Source of the DNA: Panorpa germanica
Taxonomy: Eukaryota > Arthropoda > Insecta > Mecoptera > Panorpidae
Direction of reading: 5' to 3'
Length of the DNA stretch: 64,000 nt
NCBI GenBank assembly: GCA_963678705.1
Contig: OY783212.1
Coordinates: forward strand, 1,674,001 to 1,738,000
The position numbers were made by a program, and so were the translations under genes. How positions within the stretch are numbered: the first letter of the stretch is position 1; every line of letters starts with the position of its first letter. Below the pieces are notes generated by a model. It ran no database searches. It had not been told where the DNA came from and worked only from the letters and a program-made list of their open reading frames with translations. This document shows positions 49,081 through 60,279 of the stretch, piece by piece.

Positions 49081-50842
49081 TTATTATTAATTCTTTGGCT
49101 TTAGACATCGTAAAAAATCCAAATATTTTATTTTTAAATTTTACATAGTAAAACTATTTTGGTAATCATGCTAAAACAAATAATTTGTTCGAAAAGGTTC
49201 TATTTGTTCTTCTTTATAAACCGTGTCATTTCTAATCCGTAAAACTAGGGTTGGGAGTATATGAAATATATATTTAGTAATTGGAACTATTTGCGAAGTA
49301 TGTATTTCGATAATTTAGGGTTTGCTTAAACATTATACGTTAAATTTTATTGCCTGCATAATACATCTAGGTTTATAATTGTCTAAATTTTTAATTAATT
49401 GATACTGTTAATTCTCATATAAAAATAAAGTAAGACTAACAAAATTCAGGTAGAATAAAATGGCAATTCTGTAATGGTGATTCACACCCCCTTGACGCAC
49501 ATCCCCAACCCATAACTTAATAAGTAAACATAAGTAAATTTCTTTTATAACTTATTAATTCTATGAGTCACTTAAGTCATTTTGTAGTGATTTTGAGAAT
49601 GGAGATATTGGCTTTAATATTTATGTCAAAGTAAACTTTTATACCTTGTTTAATGTGTGATTTAGACTAGAATACTGTGATAAATTATTTTCAAATTTTA
49701 ATCTTTCGAATGTCGAACAAGCAATTACCACAAGATACTAGTGGGATCAAAAAAAGAAAAAGTCATTCCAGATTCAGTTTTTTAGAGAAATTTAAATTTT
49801 TAAATACTGATATTTTGTTACTTTGACTAATTACTGATGTCGATTTTAATATTTCTTAATTAGCAGGATGTTCACTAAAACATATTTTATGTTTAACATC
49901 TAATTTGTTTTATAAGACATGTATTACAAAAATAATATTCATCAAGACCAACTTCTGATTCGTGGTTTACTTGCAGCTCGTTCTTCTACGTCTGCACACA
50001 AGTCAAGTACCGTGTCGTCACAATCTCTGATCAAACTGAAATTATTTAAGAAACTAAAGTCTAAATTAAAATAAAGACACCTATAGCTTATGAGACACCC
50101 AGTGGACACTGCGATTGTCTAATGCTAGATCTTAAATCAAATTAACTTAATTCTAACAGTGCGTGAACTTTGATCAAGTTTATCTGAATCAGACACATTT
50201 GTCGATACATTTTTAAATTCATTTTAGTGTCACATACGGTTCAAAATGACACTAAACGCGCAGCAAAATAAAACTCGCATCTTAAGGGGATACACCTCCA
50301 AAAGAAGATAAAATAGACGTTCATTTCAATAGTTTTAGGATAAACTAATTGTTGTGTTTTGTTTCTGTTATATACACTTCTTTAAATTTAAATATATTGA
50401 TATATTATCTACAATGTTAAAAAATAGATAGATAGTGACGCTGCTTTCATTTTCGATATCGAAATCATAAGGTTCTTATACATAGCTTTCTATAGGATCG
50501 CTTCAATGCATACTACTATACGCTTGTTACGAATATGACTATCAGGTAAACTTAATGTTTCCTTTAAGATTTAGGGAAGGAACGATTTCCTAATATTTTA
50601 GGGTTGGTGTAGCTACTTAAGTACTAATTAATGTGACATCCATGCCTAGCCATGCCCAGGCTCGTGTTCATGCACATGTGATGCATTGCAATAATCAGCA
50701 CATTATCAACCAACTGTGACGCGGCGTTGTGCGTTTATCTCAAACACTTAATTATTCTATATGTCATATACTCGTATATACGCTAATTGAATCCATTATT
50801 AATAATCCAAACTGTCTATAAATACAACGCTCCTACTCCCGC

Positions 50843-50870
50843 CTCCGACTCCGACTCCGACTCCGACTTC
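50843..50870. repeat. CTCCGA hexamer repeat
   Basis: Four CTCCGA units and a degenerate fifth, in a GC-richer island (50829-50890). Confidence 0.85.
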
Positions 50871-51146
50871 GAATCCCGAGTCCGAATGGGAAGACAATAA
50901 CAAGATTGATAATAGAATGAGTACAATGAATGCAGTTCATTTCATGTTTCTGATAACGTTTGTTTGCATATGCATCGTTTTATTTGTTATTATTTTTGTA
51001 TATAGCTAAGATTTTAGCTTTCTGAAAGAATTATTAGTCTTCACAATGCCCTATTTTGTCATTATTTGTTATTTGATTTGTCTGTGTAGGCAACAGAGGC
51101 ATCTATGGTATGCAAAAAGCAAACAGTACAGCAACAAGCATGTAAA

Positions 51147-51162
51147 GAGAGAGAGAGAGAGT
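51147..51162. repeat. GA microsatellite
   Basis: A pure AG run in AAAGAGAGAGAGAGAGAGTT context. Confidence 0.85.
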
Positions 51163-51317
51163 TACAATACACTACTGGAAAAGCTTAAGAAAATTAATTC
51201 TTTCGTTGCTGGGAAATAAGCTAAAGCTAAAATATAATCTCTACTTTCATTGATTTAATAATAAGAATTAGTTTCACATTAAAATATTATTATATATTTC
51301 TTTCACACAACGGAGTA

Positions 51318-51400
51318 CGAGTTGATTTCACTCTACTCCTAGAGTTTTGTGATGCCAGCCTTTATTGGACATAAACTCGCAAAATATTGTGCAGAAATTG
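51318..51400. repeat. Repeat shared with 35018-35095
   Basis: CTCTACTCCTAGAG, GCCAGCCTTTATTGG and CTCGCA occur in the same order and spacing at both places (CTCTATTCCTAGAG, ATCAGCCTTTATTGG and CTCGCAG at 35 kb). The small open frames here are not supported as genes. Confidence 0.5.
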
Positions 51401-52018
51401 CATCTGAAATACATCTCAAACTAATATATGATGTGTTCATCCTGGGGGAAACGAAGTATGATGGTGAACCGAATACTGTTCGTCGTGGCACGAGAGGTGC
51501 AAAGTCAACGGATTTAATTTGTTTCTTTTTCGCATACCACCTCAATCACAATCTGAACGGGTGCCCCTAGCTCACCTATCTAAACTGTGACCGGGGCCAC
51601 CGATGACCAGATTTACCCAAGATTTGGTGGTTTAACATGGTATGGCCGTTGAATATTTTCACACAAAAATATTTTAACTAACATGTAAAGCTCGCGACGA
51701 ACCTGTCTTAAGACAACGAATAGGACCAAGATAAATTTGTCTTACGACTTTTCACTTCCATATTGAACGTATACGGGTGCGTAAACTTAAGACAAAGGTG
51801 TTAGACAAGACAGTTAGAGTCTTAAAGTTCTTGTCAAAAGTTTATTTTTAATTAAATTACATTTTTATCTATTTTCAACATTACTTAAAATTTATTGGCA
51901 TCTTTAAAAAAACAACCGAAACTACACATTTATTTAGATCGTTAATCTCAATTACACTTAAGATTATCTAATATTTCTAGATGTTAAAAGATTAACGCAG
52001 GGTTAATTTAGACAGTCA

Positions 52019-52240
52019 ATGGCGTGGCAGCAATGCCTGATGCTGATTGCTGTGTCTTCGAGTTCGATTCACGGACCAGAGTTATATTTTCTGGGTTTGA
52101 TTGTTATCAAATTAATTTGATTATATACATACATAATCATAAACTTATCAGGCAGCGATGGAGGTCACATATATAAGGCCACGACACCACAAAAACTGCC
52201 AACATAGTAGGTCGATTAAATAAATTAAATATAAAAAAAG
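52019..52240 (+). mobile_element. Full-length tRNA-derived SINE with target duplication
   Basis: The head has an A-box-like ATGGCGTGGCAGC and a B box GTTCGATTC. The body matches the copies at 1.3 kb and 41.2 kb, including TTTTCTGGGTTTG, CATACATAATCAT, TCAGGCAGCGATG and GGCCACGACACCA. An AAATAAATT...A tail closes it. TAGACAGTCA (52009-52018) and TAGACACTCA (52241-52250) form a direct repeat with one mismatch. Confidence 0.85.
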
Positions 52241-52866
52241 TAGACACTCAGTTTACTTATTGGTACCCAATTTTACGTATTATAAATATAACAATTTTTT
52301 ATTGAAAAAACAAATAGTAATTACAATATAATAAGACACACAAAAATTACACATGAATACATCCTCAAGAGACATCGACAACCCAGTTGCAACACTTGTA
52401 ACAAAAAATTAATATTGAACACCTACTACTACAATGCAATAAATTTAACCATTTTAGACAAAATTTACAACTAGACGACAACATACTTCACGACAATGAC
52501 ATTAACATTAATAAACTATTACAATTTTTACGAGACACAAAATTAATAAATGAAATATCAATAAAATACATACAGGATAAATGATCTATGCAATTTAAAT
52601 ATCCTTAAACTAAATTAAAAAAGAAAATACAATATATAATTTAAGGACTTGTCTTACATAGAAATTTCAACGTCTTAGGTCAACCATACTGCGTTACCTA
52701 AATCGCTACTACGATTATCTCTAAATTCCTAGTAGATCATTGCTCTTCTCTGATAGAAATTTTCTGATTTAAGGAAAAGAAAATTAATTATATATAATTA
52801 GTTGACATGAGATGCATCAATAATTAAAATAACAGTATAGATGATTACATATTATAACGCACTAGT

Positions 52867-52881
52867 ATGTGTGTGTGTGTG
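52867..52881. repeat. GT microsatellite
   Basis: A short pure TG run. Confidence 0.8.
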
Positions 52882-53689
52882 AAAGCAGTTTGATAGTTGA
52901 TATAGATATGGTAATATTCCTTAGACAATCAAAATGCGTATTGTTCTCCTTCCAACGTTCAGCCTAACTTATCAACAATAATATTTGGATAACAAGTTAT
53001 TGCTTATCATTACATAAAGTTTGTTTTGATTTTGTTAATTTAATAAACAACGTAGACAGACAGATGAATATTTTAAAGTTCAAAGGAAAATAAAACGTTT
53101 TTAAAATTTACCAAAATGTTTTAAAATTTTCCATTTTAAATATTTTTAGTGAAATTTGTGTTACGCATGAATAAATGAAGCACACATGTGTGTGGTCTAT
53201 GATACACATTTGTAGATCAATAAATCACTAGTAAAACTGAACAGACTGAACTGTAATAATAGGACAAGATACGGAGCCTGATAATGCTCTGATGATTGAC
53301 GTATCCGTTCTTTACCAGAAATACAACTACGACTACGAGTACTTGAATCGCAGTATCAATCGAGTGACATTGTTTTACAAACCAACTTAACACGGTTCAT
53401 CTGCAGTTCATGACACAGTAGCGCAGAGTTGTGCCCAACAACGTAGATGAAGATACGCCAAATTGGTTAAAGAAATTAGATACCATATAGTTAATCGTCA
53501 TTAATATTTGTCCTCTTTGTGTTTCTTAAATTTATAAATCTTTCAATATAAAATTTTAAAACTCTGCATTTATTTATTTATAACTTTTGCATTTGTCGTC
53601 AATCATCTTCAAAAATACTTACTTTCAATTTACATAAATTACACAAAGACCAACTACCTCGCAATGGCTAAGGCCGGCACGCCGTCAAT

Positions 53690-54400
53690 ACGGTATTGCC
53701 GTCGTGTAAGGGATTGCAGTCGTCTGGGATTGTGTTTCAAGTTTGTAATAAACGCATGTATCCGCACGGTCGCACAACTATTTCGTTCCTTTTCGATCTT
53801 TTTAGGCATAATTATATTATAGTACATATAGAACTGATGTGGATATCTGGCCATTGTTTAACATCGGAGTGTGAGTCTGCAGATGAAGCCGCCAAATTGG
53901 TTACTACTGAGGGAAACCTAGTTTCTGCAATATTACATATAAATTCAAAATAAATAATAAAAATTGATTAAAGAAAATATTGAAAAGTGGGAAACTAGTA
54001 AGCAATGCAACAGATAATTTGAAAAAGCCCTCTTCAGACTTCGTACTGGGCATACGAAGTTAACGCATCAATATTTCATGAATCAAACTACAGCTTCACA
54101 CTGCAACAGACGCAAATGACAGTCAATCATCTCCTAGTAACCTGCCCACAATGTCAACCTCAACGAACCAAACACAGTATTTGTGGTGAACTTAAGGACA
54201 TGCTTAAGGAAAAATTTGTTCGAGGAACTCTCGACTCGAGGAACAGATATAAACTTATTGATTCAAATTTAACCAAAATAAAATAACTGCAGGCGAACAT
54301 GACCTTGTCGTCGAAATCGACTCAAATTTTAATAGCAGAATCTAGGACAAGCATTAGTGGTGGAGTAAATAAATACCCGTAACAAATTCTATGTCTTTTC
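53690..54400 (+). mobile_element. LINE relic with RNase H and Cys/His region
   Basis: An open frame ends IELMWISGHCLTSECESADE, AAKLVTTEG, matching the end of a LINE RNase H domain (W-x-x-GH...E.AD.AAK). About 80 bp later FRLRTGHTKLTHQYFMNQTT, a one-base frame break, then VNHLLVTCPQCQPQRTKHSI give the Cys/His knuckle of I/Jockey-group elements, and LKDMLKEKFVRGTLDSRNR follows. The 5' RT and endonuclease are absent. Confidence 0.75.
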
Positions 54401-55364
54401 AAACGTTAAGCGTTATCTCTATACTAATAAAGGCAGTAATTTTGAAATGGTAGACTTTTTCAGGGTGCATTAGTTTCTTTTATAATCTTGATGCATTTTT
54501 CGTAATGTAAACAACACTGACCAGCTTAACACAACTCTCGTTGGGACTGTTGAGACATTCTTATTCTACAAATGATTTTATACTGAACTTAATATTATGT
54601 TTATTAAAATTAGTGTCAAATTTTATGATCATCTTTATTCATAATCAATGTCACTCTCACATACATTTTTATCTGAAATGATTTTATTAGTTTTTTCACC
54701 CCAGCAAAATCTAGGCACTAGCAGACAAATTCAAAATACAAATGTCCAGATTACGTATTTTTTTCAATTAATTTTATTTACATAAATTTTTAATTTGTTT
54801 TTTTTCGGATTTCAATTAAATTTCGTTTCATACAGATAAAATATTTAACAATTGTGACAGTTTTTTTGCGCATAAAATTTTATTACGATTTATAAATGTC
54901 TCCAAATGGCAAAAGGTCACCGGGTGGAGCGTTGACCGCGAGAACTGACTTACATTAAAGATTTTTTATAATATTTTGGTGTTAAAAAAATGAGGACTAC
55001 GTGTAGATCAGCCAAATATTGAATGAGATGTGACAGAGTCGCACATCCGTCAATCGACAATCGACAATCGTCAATGGGAGCGTGATTCTCGCGGAGTGTT
55101 ATGGGTTCGAAGGTTCTAAACAGGATTTGGGGTTTTTATGTCGTTTTATTCGTCGTACCGTTCATCCATTACCAGTATGACACGTGCACAATTTTCTAAT
55201 TAGGTAAACACTCATTTTCCCGCTCATATCAGTGAAATTGTGCAATTTTTGTACATTTACATTTGCTTGTACATTTTTTAATAAAGTTGTCTGAAAATTT
55301 CATTGTTTAATTGTTTTTTATTACACCTTCTCCTAACATCTTTATTTACATATATAATCAATAA

Positions 55365-55470
55365 TATAGTTCAAATTAGGAGAGATTGTCGTTGTCATGC
55401 AATACAACAAAAACCACTGCCTCGCACATTTTTCTATAATCTGTACAATAGAGAAAGATCTCTCTGCTTC
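55365..55470. repeat. Same dispersed repeat, copy 3 (partial)
   Basis: ATAGTTCAAATTAGGAGA, CAACAAAAACCACTGCCTC and TTTTCTATAATCTGTA correspond to the first half of the 24.9-kb copy. It abuts the repeat at 55493. Confidence 0.5.
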
Positions 55471-55492
55471 TCTCATAATTTAAACTATACTA

Positions 55493-55965
55493 AGGATCCT
55501 ATATTATAATGTTCCAAGTATATATTTATATTCTTATTTTCTTATATGTTTGGTATGAATTTTGTATGGTAGCTCGAAAACAGCTCTGCGCATTTTCTTT
55601 AAAATATTGAATTTTCTGGAATCCCATAATTTTGGAAAAACTGGTGGAAAAAATAAGAACTTTTTGCTATATAACTTTTTATTCGTAAAAGATAGAAAGG
55701 TGAAATTTTGCATGTTTATTACGCTATTGAATGCGCGCATATATCAAAATTTAGAAATTCAAATTTTTATAGAAAGGCGTTCAGAAAATTATGAGACCTG
55801 TTCCGAAACTTTGGAGAAAGGTCAAATTTTGGATTTAAATATATTAAAAAATAAAATTTCAAAATTCAAATATTTTATTTGGGTGCACGGGGGTTGAAAT
55901 TTTGTATATAGGCTAACTTTGATACTTAATTTACGAATCTAAAAAAAAATCCAAATTTTGAAATG
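55493..55965. repeat. Dispersed repeat, copy 2
   Basis: TATATTATAATGTTCCAAGT, GAATTTTGTATGGTAGCTCG, GTATATAGGCTAACTTTG and CCAAATTTTGAAA parallel copy 1 with an extra interior segment. The open frames on both strands here are repeat artefacts. Confidence 0.7.
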
Positions 55966-56733
55966 TGTGTGTATTGCACATGGTAAGATACTTTATTTAC
56001 ACGTTAAAAGTTACATGTTACATAATTAAAAGTAAGTTTTAGGGGGACACAAAAGTTAAACAAATACAAACTTTGCAATTAGTATACAATTTTTATATGT
56101 TTTGTTATGTTGCTAACATTGAAGTGCAGTTCGTTTTTGGAATTGTTTTTTTCCCCAAAGAGCCAAAATAACTGGATGACCGAAATGTTTTAAGTAAGGA
56201 AATGTTAACAAAAGTCTTTTAAATACTGTGTCATACACAAGATTATCTAAACCGCATTGAAAACACAGATTAAAATTATTTTTACACTTTAACAAGTAAT
56301 TGATGCTTAATAAATCCTGGATTGCACAAACGCACACATTTCATGTTGTTTACTTGAACAAATTATTAAATGTTATTTTTATTAATAATCAAAAAGAAAT
56401 GTTTTGATTTAGTAATTAATTGCAAATACCTAATTATCTTCTGATTCTTACAACACTGCTGTACACAATTTATTAGGTATTTTATTTGTAGTCCGGGAGG
56501 TACTACCTAAAATAGGAGACTCACAGGGTAAGTGGGATGACTTATCCAAAATGAGGTAAAAAGCTGAATTTAGAGGGCAATGAAGACTCAAGACTTACAC
56601 TATTGCAAATAATTACATAAAATTTACTTGTAAATGAAATATTAAGTGAATCTGATCAAAAATAATTAAGTATAGTACAACGGTTAGCTTGGAAAACTTC
56701 TTTTCCAACATTTTCTTACATTGTATTTACAAT

Positions 56734-56752
56734 ATGTATATATATATATGTG
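56734..56752. repeat. TA microsatellite
   Basis: TATGTATATATATATATGTG, followed by further TA-rich sequence to about 56860. Confidence 0.75.
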
Positions 56753-56994
56753 AGTGTATACATACTCGTATATATAACTATCAATGAAATGCATGTGTTT
56801 TGTGTTTGTTATCATTTATATATATTTACATTTTTTATATATTATATTTTTACATATTTTTAATATATATGACTGTATTTTATAAATTGTTTTAAACTGA
56901 ATTCTGTTATGTAAATTAATTCTCTTTCAATTATACTGTGGTGGCTACGGATTTCAGTATTATTTGTATGGTTAGTCATATAAACGCGTTTACT

Positions 56995-57107
56995 GATCCG
57001 TACCTGTCGGACGGTACGGATCGACTCTGTATTGTTTCGATGAACAACTGGTACAGTATGTGTCGATGACGTCATCCAATCTCCCATCCCCCTTCCCTTC
57101 CCCTCCA
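56995..57107. promoter_or_regulatory. Hairpin, CRE palindrome, CCAAT and C-rich tract
   Basis: GATCCGTACC (56995-57004) and GGTACGGATC (57013-57022) form a hairpin whose arms extend to 13 bp with one bulge. GATGACGTCATC (57065-57076) is a perfect 12-bp palindrome around the CRE core TGACGTCA. CCAAT overlaps its end (57076-57080), and CCC(A/T)TCCC-type sequence follows to 57107. Such a group suggests a promoter or enhancer, but no transcript start or gene is visible beside it. Confidence 0.35.
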
Positions 57108-58159
57108 GGTTTAATACGATTCGGACCTGCGAACACTTACCTTTAAAGATCTATAACGATTATAACATACATTTTTTATAATTGCCCCCGGACTACTGGC
57201 AATCATTTCGACAGCATTAAACATCCTATCAGTTAATTAATTGTTCTACAAGTTTTTTAGACGGAACACAATTTACTGTTTGTTTACATTACAATCTAAT
57301 ATGAGTATAAATAAGCGGACAAACAAAACATGTTCATGACACTATTCATTCATTCATTATTAATTATTGTAATTAAATAAAATGACAAAAAATAATAGAC
57401 TGACATATGTTCCAAACTTTATAAATCATTTCATTTACTAATTATGTCATTAGAACAAAATTTTAATCATCTCCAATAAAAAATGACCTATTATTGGTAT
57501 CAGTATAATTTATTTTTTTACTGTTAACATCGATCTCTAGCGGCAGTTAGATGAATCAAAGAGTATTTAAATTAAGAAAGTGTTATAAAAAAACTATAAT
57601 TATATTTTATCATTAAATTTATTATTATAAAAATTATTAAAATTCAATAAAATACTTAAATCTAGTGAATACTTGAATAGCTTGTACATATTTACACGTA
57701 TTGGACGTTGGGCCAATGTTTTTACATGATAAACGCTACTCCTCTCTTCAATGGCCATGTTCCAATTAGTTCACAATTTTAGCAAAGATTTGCACCTCGT
57801 AAACGCTGTGAATTAATCATTTTATATCTAAATTTTATTTTCAATTTTGGTAGATAACTTGATACTTATGCATCAAAACGCAACGCAAAGCGCAAACTTG
57901 TAATATATTTTTATAAGTGATAGTTTTAAAAGTAAGAGATTTTAAATGTATCCACTAAGCACAATTCCATGTATTTAAGATTTATTTAATATAAAATAAA
58001 TAACATTGTGTGACCTATTTTATTGCTATTAGAATCAGAAAATGATCCTTTGTTCGATTAATGGAATCACTGTTTTAGACCACTCAAATCTTAGAACACT
58101 TCTTTAAAGAATAAATTGTTATAAAATATCTTCATAATCACAAAATAAAATGATTTTAA

Positions 58160-58322
58160 GACGCCTTCTTGAGTGAAAAACCAAAATTTATAACAGCAGT
58201 AGCCATGAATAGATCATTCTTGTTGTCGGGATATAAAGTATAAGAAAAAGCAGGACATTTTTAGGGGCGATAAAAGGCTACATGCCTATGAAGCCCGAGA
58301 AATAATATATATATATCTAAAA
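58160..58322 (+). mobile_element. Very short LINE 3'-end insertion with 13-bp target duplication
   Basis: It contains only the last codons (KPKFITAVAMNRSFLLSGYK, V, stop), the UTR word AGGGGCGATAAAAGGCTAC and an A-rich tail, all shared with 30971-31233. AAAATGATTTTAA flanks it at 58147-58159 and 58323-58335. The coding end is intact. Confidence 0.85.
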
Positions 58323-58994
58323 AAAATGATTTTAATAATAGTAATAATGATCAAAATTTACATCTTTTTAATGAAATATTATTAAGATTTGTTTAAATAC
58401 ATATTACACATTTGCTTTAGGTAATATTCTTGTCTTGTACTTAGCGGATAATAGAGTATTCTCTACCTAACCTATCGCTTGCTAAATACAATAGTGACAC
58501 AACACAAAAAACATTAAATTTCTCATTTCTCATGGCTATTCTTGAGAGTTAAGAGATTTTAACTTAGGACTTCAACTTACTTACTTGGTTTTAAATAAGT
58601 CTATAATATTTAGAATAGTTAAATTTAATTTTGTAGCATAGAGTAAACAAATTTAAATTAGTACATTGAATTGAGCCATTTTTTTTAAAAATAAGAATAA
58701 GGTTACAGATTAAAATGGTTTTTTCCTTAAGTATATTCTCGCTGAAAACCAGATTCAACGAGTTAATGATTGTGTGTGGTTCCTGTAGGTGTGCGCTGCG
58801 CTTATAAAAATGATTATACGATCTATATAATAAATTATAAATAAATAAATCTCAGTTGCAGCCTTTTTTTAGATCCTTCATGATGTGACATTATTTGAGA
58901 ACATGGCCATTAATTTAACTTAACTTTAAATTTGGTACATTGTAAATATTTATTACACAGTGTGTATATCACGCCTACTAATAATAATTGTTCT

Positions 58995-59146
58995 TCATTC
59001 TAATAACCAGGCGTTGACCGGGATATTGGAGATCGCGCCGTTAATAAAGCTCTTGAACAGTTTCGCGATGCTCTGGGACGCGGCTGGTCGCATTTCGTTA
59101 ATGATGTCAGGTCCATTCGAGTTCAGGAACTGATTCATTGCTTCAC
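58995..59146 (-). CDS. Takeout-like terminal exon
   Basis: The acceptor TTTCAG follows TGTTCTCG. The exon completes Gly and encodes EAMNQFLNSNGPDIINEMRP, then SIAKLFKSFINGAISNIPVN, AWLLE and TGA. A minus-strand AATAAA at 58949-58954 lies about 40 nt past the stop and could be the poly(A) signal. Confidence 0.93.
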
Positions 59147-60279
59147 CTGAAACGAGAACAATATTAACAATCTACCCAGTAAACAATTTGGAGTCACTTT
59201 GCCGTCATATTAAGGATGCGTATAATTTTTATGTTATGAAAGAGTTCATTTACAGTTCAGTTTCTCGCAATCGTTCTATATGAACGATGAATGTCGGAAT
59301 CACTTGTTAGAATACAAATGAAGATAAAGTTGATGTGAACTATAATTGAAGTGAAATAGTGATATACACGTTACAGAATAACACACTGCACTAAATAGTT
59401 TACTAGCAATAATAAGTATATAGCTTTGAAAAAGGAACAATGTGAGATTTTCCAATATATTTCTGATGTCTTTTAATTATTCTGTTCCTTGGTGGAACTA
59501 CTACTTGGCGGACTAAACTGAAACCTTTGATTGGATAGTCCTTTCATATGTTTTAGAGCAAGCTATGTCCTTACCAATAATGTTTCCATGGTTAACGGTA
59601 TCTCTGACTTTAAATTTCGATCCTTTAACGGTGAAATCAACTAGAAGTTTGTCAGCGTGCACGAAAAGTTCTTCGCCTCTCTTAACTTCGCTTGCTTGAA
59701 TTCTAGCAATTGCGTTTACGTCAGCTAAAATAAAGATATTGCAATATTATCAAATGTACTATTTAATAATGAATCAGTTTATTATTAATTTGATACTAAC
59801 AGAAAGCTGCCCAAAATTCTCCTCGACTTCTAACAGGGAAAAGTAAAACATTTCCGTTGACTTCATAAGACCCGGTGACTTCCACACGAGGAATTGCAAG
59901 GCCTAGTGCTATCCTCCAGGTTGGAATGTCAGCTCTGAAAGAAAGAAGTACTTCTCTTTGAAAGATATCGTACTTTAATTTAGTTACACTGTTGTGTAAC
60001 TTCCAAACACTGTAAAATATATCACATCTCACCTGACTTCCTTGATGCTGTAGTTTCCGGGTCCCATTACTGTGATGTCGCTGAATCGGGCTTTTATGCG
60101 GACAGCTCCAGCGCCATTTTCCATCAGCAATTCGTCTATGTGTAATGGTTCGATCGCAGGGACGCCTATGGAAGGTAATCCTCCAACTAAGAACGGCCGA
60201 AGATGGTTGAATGATGCTTGCAGACAGGTGTTCAGTTCCACGGGAGCGAGTGACCGATTACAGGGAAGGATATAATCAG
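58995..60279 (-). CDS. Takeout/JHBP-domain secreted protein, four exons, first exon missing
   Basis: The exons in transcript order are 60279-60033, 59934-59801, 59724-59575 and 59146-58995. Phases agree throughout, giving 227 residues and a TGA. The visible protein starts DYILPCNRSLAPVELNTC; the two cysteines (6 and 18) match the N-terminal disulfide of the takeout/JHBP fold. Further family marks are LPSIGVPAIEPLHIDEL, TVMGPGNYSIKE, IPTWRIALGLAIPRVEVTG, a VKGSKFKVRDT strand and the C-terminal NQFLNSNG...FINGAISNIPVNAWL. Full members are about 240-255 residues, so only the start and signal peptide are lacking. These proteins are secreted and carry small hydrophobic ligands in a long tunnel; some bind juvenile hormone and others act in feeding, clock output or chemosensation. 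The ligand here is unknown. The incoming phase (one base from the missing exon) is known, but no upstream donor with a signal peptide was found. Confidence 0.92.
59175..59370. mobile_element. Copy of the CCAGTAAACA element in a takeout-gene intron
   Basis: CTACCCAGTAAACAATTTGG, AGTCACTTTGCCGTCATAT and TTCATTTACAGTTCAGTTTC, then ACAAATGAAGATAAAGTTGA, match the 45-kb element in inverted order. It sits in the intron between the last two takeout exons. Confidence 0.55.
59575..59724 (-). CDS. Takeout-like third visible exon
   Basis: It completes Ser and encodes DVNAIARIQASEVKRGEELF, then DKLLVDFTVKGSKFKVRDT and VNHGNIIG. The donor is GTAAGG, phase 1. Confidence 0.9.
59801..59934 (-). CDS. Takeout-like middle exon
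   Basis: It completes Arg and encodes ADIPTWRIALGLAIPRVEVT, then GSYEVNGNVLLFPVRSRGEF and WAAF. The donor is GTTAGT, phase 1. The alternating hydrophobic pattern fits the curved beta-sheet of the fold. Confidence 0.9.
60033..60279 (-). CDS. Takeout-like exon with N-terminal cysteine pair
   Basis: The acceptor TTTCAG is followed by 247 nt encoding ILPCNRSLAPVELNTCLQAS and GLPSIGVPAIEPLHIDEL, up to the SIKEV/R junction at a GTGAGA donor (phase 2). It is clearly richer in GC than its surroundings. Confidence 0.93.

Larger units (their letters stand above)
47413..58948. other. Intergenic region between the two genes
   Basis: Beyond the listed SINE, LINE relics, repeats and the 57-kb motif group, it is AT-rich DNA without a supported exon. 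The longest open frames (107 and 111 codons) fall inside dispersed repeats. Confidence 0.55.
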
